A stretch of DNA of 64,000 nt from Methanolobus halotolerans (GTDB taxonomy: Archaea; Halobacteriota; Methanosarcinia; Methanosarcinales; Methanosarcinaceae), in the NCBI RefSeq assembly GCF_004745425.1, contig NZ_PGGK01000003.1, positions 1-64,000 of the forward strand. The letters run 5' to 3'. The position numbers and the translations under genes were made by a program. Below the pieces are notes generated by a model. It was not told the DNA's origin. It searched no databases and saw only the letters and a program-made list of their open reading frames with translations. Below are positions 56,819 to 64,000 of this stretch, one piece after another. How positions within the stretch are numbered: the first letter of the stretch is position 1; every line of letters begins with the position of its first letter.

Positions 56819-58120
56819 ATGAAATTGTTTGGTTCATCCGGAATAAGAGGAGTGGCAAATAAAGATATCACTGTGGACCTGGCTCTTAAAGTAGGGATGG
56901 CCCTCGGAAAGATAAAAAAGACCGCGGTCATCGGCAGGGACCCCCGGATTGCAGGTCAGATGATAGAACATGCAGTGATTGCGGGACTTGTTTCTTCAGG
57001 TTGTAATGTGGTTCGTGTTGGTCTTGTGACAACACCCACACTTGCATATGCAACACGGGATTATGATTGCGGTGTTATGATAACGGCATCTCACAACCCT
57101 GCGCAAGATATAGGAATAAAACTGTGGAACCCCGACGGAATGGCCTTTGATTCCAGGCAGCAGGAAAATATAGAATCCATTATCAGGGATGGGGACTTCG
57201 TACACGTAAAATGGAATGAGGTCGGTACCATAACATCATACTACAATGCTGTTAGGGACCATATGGACATGATCCTCAGCAATGTCGGCAACTCATCCAT
57301 GAGAGTTGTCCTTGATTGCGGATGCGGTGCCGGTGGTACGATAACCCCGTTCCTGCTCAGGGAGATGGGATGTGAGGTGATCACGCTCAATTCCCAGCTC
57401 GACGGCCATTTTCCTGCCAGAAACTCGGAACCGAACGAGAAGAACCTCTGGATGCTGATGAAAGTAGTTAAAGAGCTCGATGCCAGGCTTGGTATAGCAC
57501 ATGATGGTGATGCTGACAGGATGATGGCAGTTGATGAGAAGGGGAATTTTGTTTCAGGCGACGAATTACTGACCATCTTTGCATCCTTCGAGTGCAAAGG
57601 CAGATCAAAGATAGCGGTACCTGTTGACACTTCCATGATAGTGGATGATGCCCTGCCGGATGCAGAGATAACCAGGACGAGAGTAGGAGATGTCTATGTC
57701 GCGGAAGAGATAAAACGACAGGGAGCAAATTTCGGTGGCGAGCCATCCGGGAGCTGGATCTTCCCAAAGCTGTCCTATTGCCCGGATGGAATATACGCCG
57801 CTGCACGGCTTGTAGATATCGTCAAGAAGACACCTCTCTCGAAATTAACGGGGAGTTTACCCCAATATCCAACACTCCGTGGTACGCTAGAATGTGATGA
57901 CTCGTCCAAGCAAAAGCTGATGGAAGCAATAAAACAAAAACTGGAGCCCATGGGAAATGTTTCGAACATTGACGGTATCAGAGTGGAAATGGATGGCGGA
58001 TGGGTGCTTGTCCGTGCATCGGGAACGGAACCCAAGATACGCATCACAGCACAGGCAAAGGAGAACTTGGAAGAACTCTATGAGACGACAGAGTGCCTTG
58101 TGAAGGAGTGTCTCCGATGA
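56819..58120 (+). CDS. glmM: Phosphoglucosamine mutase
   Basis: 433 residues from ATG 56819 with AGAGG ahead; a longer frame from 56789 has no function. [11 protein letters not shown] start, the phosphoserine loop MITASHNP (about residues 82-89), metal motif DGDADR (about 225), sugar-binding GGEPSGSW, and phosphate-binding [10 protein letters not shown] at the end. It isomerises glucosamine 6-phosphate to the 1-phosphate. Its stop overlaps the next ATG. Confidence 0.95.
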   Translation: MKLFGSSGIRGVANKDITVDLALKVGMALGKIKKTAVIGRDPRIAGQMIEHAVIAGLVSSGCNVVRVGLVTTPTLAYATRDYDCGVMITASHNPAQDIGIKLWNPDGMAFDSRQQENIESIIRDGDFVHVKWNEVGTITSYYNAVRDHMDMILSNVGNSSMRVVLDCGCGAGGTITPFLLREMGCEVITLNSQLDGHFPARNSEPNEKNLWMLMKVVKELDARLGIAHDGDADRMMAVDEKGNFVSGDELLTIFASFECKGRSKIAVPVDTSMIVDDALPDAEITRTRVGDVYVAEEIKRQGANFGGEPSGSWIFPKLSYCPDGIYAAARLVDIVKKTPLSKLTGSLPQYPTLRGTLECDDSSKQKLMEAIKQKLEPMGNVSNIDGIRVEMDGGWVLVRASGTEPKIRITAQAKENLEELYETTECLVKECLR

Positions 58121-59325
58121 AGGCTGTAATCCTTGCTGCGGGTGAAGGTACAAGGATGCGCCCGCTTACCGTATCAAGACCAAAGGTAATGCTTCCTATT
58201 GCTAACAAGCCGATGATAGAGCACACCATCGATGCAGCAGTATCTGCCGGGATAAAGGAGTTTGTCCTTATAACCGGGTATCATGAGGATGCCCTGAAGA
58301 ACTATTTCGGGAAAGGGCAGGAACATGGCATCAGCATCGAGTACGTGCATCAGGAAAAACAACTTGGTACTGCTGATGCGATCGGTTATGCAAAAGGGCA
58401 TGTAGACGGTCGTTTTATTGTGCTCAACGGTGACATGCTGGTAAGTTCCGAACATATACGGCAGCTGATATCCTCTGAGAAGGACGCTGTGATAACTGTC
58501 AAAGAAGTGGATGAACCGTCCAATTTCGGAGTGATAGAAACAAATGGGGACAGGGTTACAAGGATCATCGAGAAACCACTTAACCCGCCTGGCAACCTTG
58601 CAAATGCAGGTATTTATCTTTTTAAAGAATCCATTTTTGATTTTGTTGAAATGACAGAACTATCCACAAGGGGCGAACTGGAGATAACAGACTCACTGCA
58701 GATGATGATCGATGCCGGAAGCAATGTCGGCTATGAAGTGCTTGAAAGTGAATGGATTGACATTGGCAGACCCTGGGACCTGCTTGACGCCAACAAGATG
58801 CTGCTTGAAGGCACGAAAGGAGAATGTGCAGGCACCGTAGAACCATATGCAACCCTCCATGGAGAGATCCGTATCGGCAAAGGCACGATAATCCGCAACG
58901 GGGCTTACATAATCGGGCCGGTGGTCATAGGAGATTATTGTGACATCGGTCCCAATTGCTTTATCCGGCCGGCTACGTCCATAGGCAATAATGTCCATAT
59001 CGGTAACGCCGTTGAGGTGAAGAACAGTATACTCATGGATGGTACCAATGTAGGACATCTCAGTTACCTTGGAGATAGCATAATCGGTTTCAACTGTAAT
59101 TTCGGCGCAGGCACGAAGGTGGCTAACCTCCGTCACGACGGCAAGAATGTCAGATGTCCCGTAAAAGGCAAGATCGTTGATTCTGGCAGGAGAAAACTGG
59201 GTGTGATCATGGGTGACGACGTACATACCGGCATCAATACAAGTATAAATGTCGGCACGGTGATGGAAGCTGGAAGTTGCAGCTATCCCGGAGAAGTTAT
59301 CATACCTAAAAGAAAAACTTATTAA
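58117..59325 (+). CDS. glmU: Bifunctional GlmU-like UDP-GlcNAc synthase (acetyltransferase plus nucleotidylyltransferase)
   Basis: 402 residues from ATG 58117, overlapping the glmM stop (ATGA). [23 protein letters not shown] and LNGDM form the uridylyltransferase. The beta-helix half has His314 and Tyr317 (GHLSYLGD) and Asn337 ([10 protein letters not shown]), matching the active site known from Sulfurisphaera ST0452. It acetylates glucosamine 1-phosphate and couples it to UTP. UDP-GlcNAc feeds protein N-glycans and surface polymers. Confidence 0.88.
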   Translation: MKAVILAAGEGTRMRPLTVSRPKVMLPIANKPMIEHTIDAAVSAGIKEFVLITGYHEDALKNYFGKGQEHGISIEYVHQEKQLGTADAIGYAKGHVDGRFIVLNGDMLVSSEHIRQLISSEKDAVITVKEVDEPSNFGVIETNGDRVTRIIEKPLNPPGNLANAGIYLFKESIFDFVEMTELSTRGELEITDSLQMMIDAGSNVGYEVLESEWIDIGRPWDLLDANKMLLEGTKGECAGTVEPYATLHGEIRIGKGTIIRNGAYIIGPVVIGDYCDIGPNCFIRPATSIGNNVHIGNAVEVKNSILMDGTNVGHLSYLGDSIIGFNCNFGAGTKVANLRHDGKNVRCPVKGKIVDSGRRKLGVIMGDDVHTGINTSINVGTVMEAGSCSYPGEVIIPKRKTY

Positions 59326-59361
59326 AGCACTTTATCCTTTTTCCATTATTGAGTGATATAA

Positions 59362-60708
59362 TTGAATTTTAATGTCGAGATCCAAAAACTGGAAGATCTG
59401 GCCCGGCAGGCAGCTGATGTCATAAACGAACACAAGTATGTGCGTGTCATATCCCATAACGATGCTGACGGACTGACATCCGCAGCCATAATATGCCGTG
59501 CACTCATGAAAAAGGGTATCCGTTTTCACACTACGATAGTACCAATGCTGGATAATGCAGTCGTGGATATGGTGATAGAAAGCGCCGCAGAGAAGGATCT
59601 TGTCCTCTTCTGTGATATGGGAAGCGGGCAGTCAGAAATAATATCACGCATCAGCCAGGAGATAATAGTTCTTGACCACCATGTTCCGGTCGGGGAATCT
59701 CCTGCAAAGGTCATTGTTAATCCCCATCTTGTAGGAATAGATGGGGCAATGCACATTTCCGCCTCCGGGACCACCTACATGGTTGCAAAGGCACTTGATG
59801 CAAACAACGTTAACCTTGCCGGCCTGGCAATCGCAGGGGCGGTGGGCGATAAGCAACTCATGGATACCGTCAATGGCACGATACTGAAGGAAGCAGAGGA
59901 TGCAGGTGTGGTGTCTGTCCGCAAAGGCCTGAAGATAGGAGACGGCGATATTGCAGATGTTCTTGAATATACACCCGAACCTTACCTTGATATCACGGGT
60001 AACAGGGAAAAGATCGAAGAGTTCCTCGACATACTTGAGATAAAAGGTAAGATCAGCGAACTTTCAACCGATCAGACGAAGAAACTTACATCGGCCATTG
60101 CCCTCAAACTTGCTAAGAATGCAAGTCCGGAGGCAATTGATGCCTCAATCGGTGATGTGTATTACCTTAACAAAGAACTTGTGAGTAATGTCTATGACAT
60201 GGTTGCCATCCTCAACACCTGCGGTCGTATGGAAAAAGCCGGAATGGCGCTTTCAATTTGTATGCATAACCAGAAGCACCTGGAAGAAGCACAGAGTATG
60301 GCTATCGAATACCAGCATTCCATAGTCGGGAATATAAATAAGGCGCTTGATGAACTGCAGATAGGAGATAATATAGGTTACCTGATCACACATGATATGG
60401 AATCCACAGGAATGGTTGCAAGTACCATGGTCCGCTACATCAATCCTGACATGCCATTCATAGCTGTCAACCATGTAGAGGAACTTGTCAAGGTCTCAGC
60501 AAGAGGTACGCGGGCACTGGTAGCAAACGGACTGGACCTTGCTTTTGCACTGCGTGAAGCCTCCGGGGCGGTGGGTGGAGAAGGAGGAGGGCATAACATA
60601 GCATCCGGAGCTTCCATACCACAGGGAACAGCAGAAGAATTCATCAGTAAAGTCGATGAGATCGTGGGAAGCCAGATTGGAAACGGCAGGGAGGAGCAAG
60701 GTTCATGA
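59362..60708 (+). CDS. recJ: RecJ-like single-strand exonuclease (archaeal DHH, GAN-like)
   Basis: 448 residues from TTG 59362 with GTGAT ahead. DHH domain: SHNDADGLTSAA (motif I, about 30-41), FCDMGSGQ (II), LDHHVP (III, about 103-108), GAVGDKQ (IV); DHHA1 end GGEGGGHNIASGA. In archaea such proteins accompany the replicative helicase (GINS-associated nuclease) and also RNA/DNA 5'-3' digestion. Its neighbours S15 and Pcc1-like are its usual ones. The Pcc1-like gene overlaps by four bases. Confidence 0.9.
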   Translation: MNFNVEIQKLEDLARQAADVINEHKYVRVISHNDADGLTSAAIICRALMKKGIRFHTTIVPMLDNAVVDMVIESAAEKDLVLFCDMGSGQSEIISRISQEIIVLDHHVPVGESPAKVIVNPHLVGIDGAMHISASGTTYMVAKALDANNVNLAGLAIAGAVGDKQLMDTVNGTILKEAEDAGVVSVRKGLKIGDGDIADVLEYTPEPYLDITGNREKIEEFLDILEIKGKISELSTDQTKKLTSAIALKLAKNASPEAIDASIGDVYYLNKELVSNVYDMVAILNTCGRMEKAGMALSICMHNQKHLEEAQSMAIEYQHSIVGNINKALDELQIGDNIGYLITHDMESTGMVASTMVRYINPDMPFIAVNHVEELVKVSARGTRALVANGLDLAFALREASGAVGGEGGGHNIASGASIPQGTAEEFISKVDEIVGSQIGNGREEQGS

Positions 60709-60938
60709 AGATCAGAACGACCATAGAGTTTCGGGACGGGAATGGTCCTCTAATCGCAGAAAAGGTTGCAAGGGCACTTGCGCCTGATAACCTGACCAGT
60801 ATGCATACTGAGACATCAGAAGGAAGTGCAAAAATATATATATCCACAGAAAAGATCACATCTCTGATAGCGACCCTTGACGACCTGCTTATGAATGCAA
60901 AGATCGCAGAAGAGGTTCTTGAGGAACCGGATGAGTAA
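60705..60938 (+). CDS. Pcc1-type protein, probably the Pcc2 paralogue of KEOPS
   Basis: 77 residues, same alpha/beta pattern as Pcc1 (KIRTTIEFRDGNGPLIAEKVARAL), but different from the first copy at 10.9 kb and more acidic at its end. In archaea a Pcc1 paralogue, Pcc2, was recently described as the fifth core subunit of KEOPS; it forms a heterodimer with Pcc1 and prevents Pcc1 self-dimers. The location next to recJ supports that. Which copy is Pcc1 and which Pcc2 is inferred from position only. Confidence 0.75.
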   Translation: MKIRTTIEFRDGNGPLIAEKVARALAPDNLTSMHTETSEGSAKIYISTEKITSLIATLDDLLMNAKIAEEVLEEPDE

Positions 60939-60946
60939 CTATGAGA

Positions 60947-61555
60947 CTATTCCCAGAGATGCCTGTTCTTATCTAACAGTTCCTTTTGCTCATCGATCCT
61001 TGAGCGCTGGTAAATCATGGCTGCGGGGTGGAATATCTTCAGAACGCTGATACCTTCATCCGTTACCAGGGGGACACCCCATTGCATTTCCTTTCTACTG
61101 AAAAATGCTTCCTCTGCAGTATTCCCCAGAAGGATAATCACCCTGGGATCAAGGAATCTTATCTGCGCCATCAAAAACGGCTTACATTGCTCGATCTCAC
61201 TTTTGCGGGGTTTTCGGTTGTTCGGAGGGCGGCACTTCAGAACATTGATCACAGCATAATCGTCCGGCGACAATCCCATATACCCGATCATTTCATCGAG
61301 TTTCTTTCCGGCCCTCCCACTGAAGGGTATGCCGGTCATGTCCTCGGTCTTACCTGGTGCCTCTCCGATAAAAAGGATATTGGGGTCACGGGAACCCTTC
61401 ATAATAACAGGATTTGTAGCACCTTCGTGTAGAGAGCAATTTGCGCACTTTCGAATCTCTTTTTCCAGATGTTCAAACCCGCCGTCGATCAGCTCCTGTA
61501 TCTGAGATGAAGGATCAGGAACTTCTTCTTTATTCTGATCATTATTTATAGCCAA
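60947..61555 (-). CDS. udg4: Family-4 uracil-DNA glycosylase
   Basis: 202 residues. Four Cys for a [4Fe-4S] cluster: CANC at about 37-40, then later CRPPNNRKPRKSEIEQC. Motif A GEAPG (about 64-68), motif B HPAAM near the end. Family 4 enzymes remove uracil from DNA in archaea and thermophilic bacteria. The residues before the first Cys are a nonconserved N-terminal extension. Convergent with the Pcc1-like gene (8 bases apart). Confidence 0.93.
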   Translation of the reverse strand: MAINNDQNKEEVPDPSSQIQELIDGGFEHLEKEIRKCANCSLHEGATNPVIMKGSRDPNILFIGEAPGKTEDMTGIPFSGRAGKKLDEMIGYMGLSPDDYAVINVLKCRPPNNRKPRKSEIEQCKPFLMAQIRFLDPRVIILLGNTAEEAFFSRKEMQWGVPLVTDEGISVLKIFHPAAMIYQRSRIDEQKELLDKNRHLWE

Positions 61556-61793
61556 TTGCGCACATCCTTTCTGAATTATTCATTCGAGCCATTTTCCTCT
61601 CAGGCCTTACCCGGGGAATAATACTTGTTTTCCCGATAAAAGGCTAACCGAACAAAGGGAAACGGGGCCATTCCAAAAAGAGAAGCCCTTAATTAGCAAA
61701 AGGTACATCATGAATAAAGTAACCAGATAAAAATTATTTATAAAATCGATTACTGCTCATCTACTCATATCATAAATAAGGAATGGAATTACA

Positions 61794-63365
61794 ATGGAGC
61801 CAAAAAAAAGAGCTGAGTGTTGTCCGTCAGATGAACCGCCCAGAAATGGAGATACAACGGACTTTAAGTTCAGGCTTGAGTGTTCACTGAGGACAAGTGC
61901 AGATGCAACAAAAGCGGCAGATGTTATCGGCGGATATATCGATGAGGCTAACAGGACCATACTCACGAAGGGTGCACCTGAGGGACAGGGTGCAAAGGTC
62001 ACTGCATGGGATATTGAAAGAGACAGGATAAAACTCACCATAGAGTCCGGCAGGCACGTGCGTGTACACGATGCATTGCTCCGCATGAGAAAACCCCTTG
62101 CAGGAAAGCTTGGAAAAGATTTTAAGATTGGAATTCGCGGGATAGAGGTTGGCTCATATACTATTGAAGTGCCATCCGAAAAAGAACTTCCGCAGATGAA
62201 GATCCCCTATGTCACCGGAATAACTTATGAGGATGGCATCATCAGGCTTGAGCTGGATGTGGATGAGGCTGCCATGTCAAACCGTGTGCCTGACAGGATA
62301 CTCTCCCTGATGGAGGACAAGCTCGAGCAGCAATCCTATGGTGGAAAGACCGAACACTGGCACATTCTCTGGCAGAGCGAGAAGAAGGAGCATAATTTCA
62401 CCGAGGACCCAACCAGGGCAATGATGGAAGCAGGATGGCTCAAAAGAGGTGCCAGCAGGGGGCAGTGGATTCACGGTCCGCAGTCTACCAGGATGTTCAG
62501 GACTTTTGAGAGAATAGTACTTGAAGAACTGCTTGAGCCTCTGGGATACAGGGAGATGATCTTCCCGAAACTTGTTCCCTGGGAGGTCTGGCAGAAATCT
62601 GGACATGCAAAGGGAGTCTATCCGGAAATATACTACGTATGTCCGCCGAAGACCCGTGATCCGGAGTTCTGGGAAGAGGTCATCGATCATTACAAGGTTA
62701 CACACGAGGTCCCGACATCACTCATAAAAGAGAAGATAGGCGACCCCATCGGCGGAATGTGTTATGCACAGTGCCCTCCGTTCTGGACATACCTGCAGGG
62801 AGAGACAATACCCACCGACGAATTCCCTATAAAGGTGTTCGACAGGTCAGGAACCTCGCACAGGTATGAGAGCGGCGGCATACATGGGATGGAGCGCGTG
62901 GATGAGTTCCACCGGATAGAGATACTCTGGGTAGGCAACAAGCACCAGGTTCTCGAAACCGCTACACAGCTGCATGACAGATACATGCATATCTTCAATG
63001 AGATACTCGATCTTGAGTGGAGAAAGGCATGGGTCACACCATGGTTTATGGCACAGGAAGGACTAACTGGTGTTTCCGAGCAGACTGAAGCTGGCACAAC
63101 TGACTATGAAGCCGTCCTGCCATATCGCGGCGAGGACGGCGAATGGCTGGAGTTCCAGAATGTCAGTGTGAACGGTAACAAGTACCCCTCGGGATTCAAT
63201 GTCAAGTCTCAGTCGGGAGAGGAACTCTGGTCCGGATGTTCGGGTGTAGGTCTTGAGAGATGGGCTTCTGCATTCTTTGCACAAAAAGGACTTGAGCCTG
63301 GGAACTGGCCGGAAGAATTCAGGAAAAGAGCAGGGGAAATCCCACAGGGGATCAGGTTCCTCTGA
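61794..63365 (+). CDS. serS2: Seryl-tRNA synthetase, methanogen type (type 2)
   Basis: 523 residues. The rare SerRS2 form of methanogens, with a zinc ion held by Cys in YAQCPPFW, Glu in SHRYESGG and Cys in [12 protein letters not shown] instead of the normal serine-binding site. The N-terminal domain ([18 protein letters not shown]) is also type 2. The first 20 or so residues are an extension absent in Methanosarcina as I recall, so a later start is possible. It charges tRNA-Ser and tRNA-Sec. Confidence 0.95.
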   Translation: MEPKKRAECCPSDEPPRNGDTTDFKFRLECSLRTSADATKAADVIGGYIDEANRTILTKGAPEGQGAKVTAWDIERDRIKLTIESGRHVRVHDALLRMRKPLAGKLGKDFKIGIRGIEVGSYTIEVPSEKELPQMKIPYVTGITYEDGIIRLELDVDEAAMSNRVPDRILSLMEDKLEQQSYGGKTEHWHILWQSEKKEHNFTEDPTRAMMEAGWLKRGASRGQWIHGPQSTRMFRTFERIVLEELLEPLGYREMIFPKLVPWEVWQKSGHAKGVYPEIYYVCPPKTRDPEFWEEVIDHYKVTHEVPTSLIKEKIGDPIGGMCYAQCPPFWTYLQGETIPTDEFPIKVFDRSGTSHRYESGGIHGMERVDEFHRIEILWVGNKHQVLETATQLHDRYMHIFNEILDLEWRKAWVTPWFMAQEGLTGVSEQTEAGTTDYEAVLPYRGEDGEWLEFQNVSVNGNKYPSGFNVKSQSGEELWSGCSGVGLERWASAFFAQKGLEPGNWPEEFRKRAGEIPQGIRFL

Positions 63366-63425
63366 CCACTTTATTTTACAGGGTAATCCAGAAAATCCTG
63401 TACAAAAGATAAAGAAAAGGGGCCC

Positions 63426-64000
63426 TTAGTCTATTTCTATCACAACTTTACCCTTGACACTGTTGTTTCGCTGATACTCCAGAGCCTGTCCGGCTTTATC
63501 CAGGGGGAAAACTTTGTCAACATTTACTTTAATGATACCTTTATCAAAGAGCTCTGCCAGCTTTTCCAGGATTGCACTGTTGATCCGGGTGAATTGTCCC
63601 ATGGCATTTACATGATATTTATCCATCAATTCTTTGTCAGGCTCCTCGAGCATTGAAACGATGATTCCGCCTTTCTTAAGTATCCGGAATGATCTTTTAT
63701 AAGTATCTCCGCCTACAGTATCAAAAACTGCATCGTAATCATGCAACCGGTCTTCAAATCTCTCGTTCTTATAATCAATAATCTCATCGGCCCCGATTTC
63801 CTTAAGATAATCTGCTTTATCCTTTCTGGCAGTCGTTGCAACATATGCGCCAAGATATTTTGCGACCTGGATGGCAATTGAGCCAATACCACCCGAACCA
63901 CCATGTATGAGAATTTTCTGACCTTCTCTTAGATCTATCTTATTAGAGATCACATCCCATGCACTCACACCCACAAGAGGCAAAGCTGCTGCTTCTATAT
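63426..64000 (-). CDS. Zinc-independent MDR/quinone oxidoreductase, C-terminal part (cut by window end)
   Basis: At least 191 residues, with the N-terminus outside the window. The visible part has the NADPH motif HGGSGGIGSIAIQVAKYLG, then the substrate-binding part KDKADYLKEIGADEIIDY and the C-terminal VFPLDKAGQALEY. It is of the medium-chain quinone oxidoreductase (zeta-crystallin) type. Such enzymes reduce quinones or enones; the natural substrate is not known. Upstream region unseen. Confidence 0.85.
   Translation of the reverse strand, partial: IEAAALPLVGVSAWDVISNKIDLREGQKILIHGGSGGIGSIAIQVAKYLGAYVATTARKDKADYLKEIGADEIIDYKNERFEDRLHDYDAVFDTVGGDTYKRSFRILKKGGIIVSMLEEPDKELMDKYHVNAMGQFTRINSAILEKLAELFDKGIIKVNVDKVFPLDKAGQALEYQRNNSVKGKVVIEID

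Noticed and set aside
1-64000. CRISPR array, rRNA, further tRNA genes
   Set aside because: No regularly spaced repeats, no rRNA signature, and no second T-loop plus acceptor pairing apart from tRNA-Trp were seen on reading both strands; a covariance-model scan would be decisive.

Overview
The window is a 64-kb stretch of an archaeal genome, almost certainly from a cytochrome-containing methylotrophic methanogen of the family Methanosarcinaceae (Methanolobus/Methanococcoides-like; the genus cannot be fixed from sequence alone). Reasons: two methanogenesis-marker proteins (11 and 12), methanogen-type (type 2) SerRS, an AhbC-like alternative haem pathway gene with CobA and HemD, archaeal CobT, DUF1699, a sarcinarray-like surface protein, a glucosyl-3-phosphoglycerate synthase like that of Methanococcoides, and fully archaeal information-processing genes (Rrp4/41/42 exosome, Pop5/Rpp30, Hel308, SepF, KEOPS Pcc1).

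Layout. 1-3.1 kb is an accessory patch: a small membrane protein, a CPBP protease, the 3' remnant of a DUF1616-like gene, a decayed IS200/IS605-type TnpB element with its right-end hairpin, and an odd structured intergenic region. 3.1-7.5 kb holds methanogenesis marker 11, a TPP enzyme related to the IorA subunit, a VOC protein, marker 12 and a DUF2103-like protein. 7.5-10.3 kb is a DHH phosphoesterase-PaaK-ACT operon. 10.4-18.4 kb is the classical archaeal exosome/proteasome superoperon (L15e, DUF54 RNA-binding protein, Rpp30, Pop5, PsmA, SBDS, Rrp4, Rrp41, Rrp42, L37Ae, RpoP, Brix, Pcc1, prefoldin beta), all on the minus strand and tightly overlapped. 18.7-28 kb: response regulator, an intron-containing tRNA-Trp whose intron is a box C/D guide RNA, CobT, ProRS, peroxiredoxin, ZPR1-SepF, a PUA protein and ValRS. 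28-32 kb: a candidate structured RNA, superoxide reductase, a 31-residue membrane peptide, and CobA-HemD-AhbC. 32-42.3 kb: glucosylglycerate synthesis (GpgS, a GpgP-like HAD phosphatase, an unknown protein and a GH15-like glycosidase), an NhaP antiporter, DUF1699, HisD and Hel308. 42.4-53 kb: TrpB2, then a surface/appendage locus flanking hisS: a large DUF7286-like protein split in two, a sarcinarray-like protein broken by a 25-bp tandem duplication, and four N-terminally anchored extracellular proteins. 53-61 kb: S15, then a complete UDP-GlcNAc pathway (two GlmU-like proteins, GlmS, GlmM), RecJ-like nuclease and a second Pcc1-type protein. 61-64 kb: family-4 UDG, SerRS type 2, and an oxidoreductase cut by the window end.

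Most interesting signals: the split DUF7286-like protein plus the four-gene set sharing an N-terminal Asn-Asp-x-x-Ala-aromatic signature; the slippage-like 25-bp duplication in the sarcinarray gene; the tRNA-Trp intron guide whose two guide elements match Cm34 and Cm39; the paired Pcc1 paralogues; residue loss in one of two GlmU paralogues; and three uncharacterised structured RNA segments (2.9-3.1 kb, 28.0-28.3 kb, and leader hairpins upstream of S15 and of the GpgP-like gene).

All functional calls are from reading the sequence and knowledge of the families; no database search was run.
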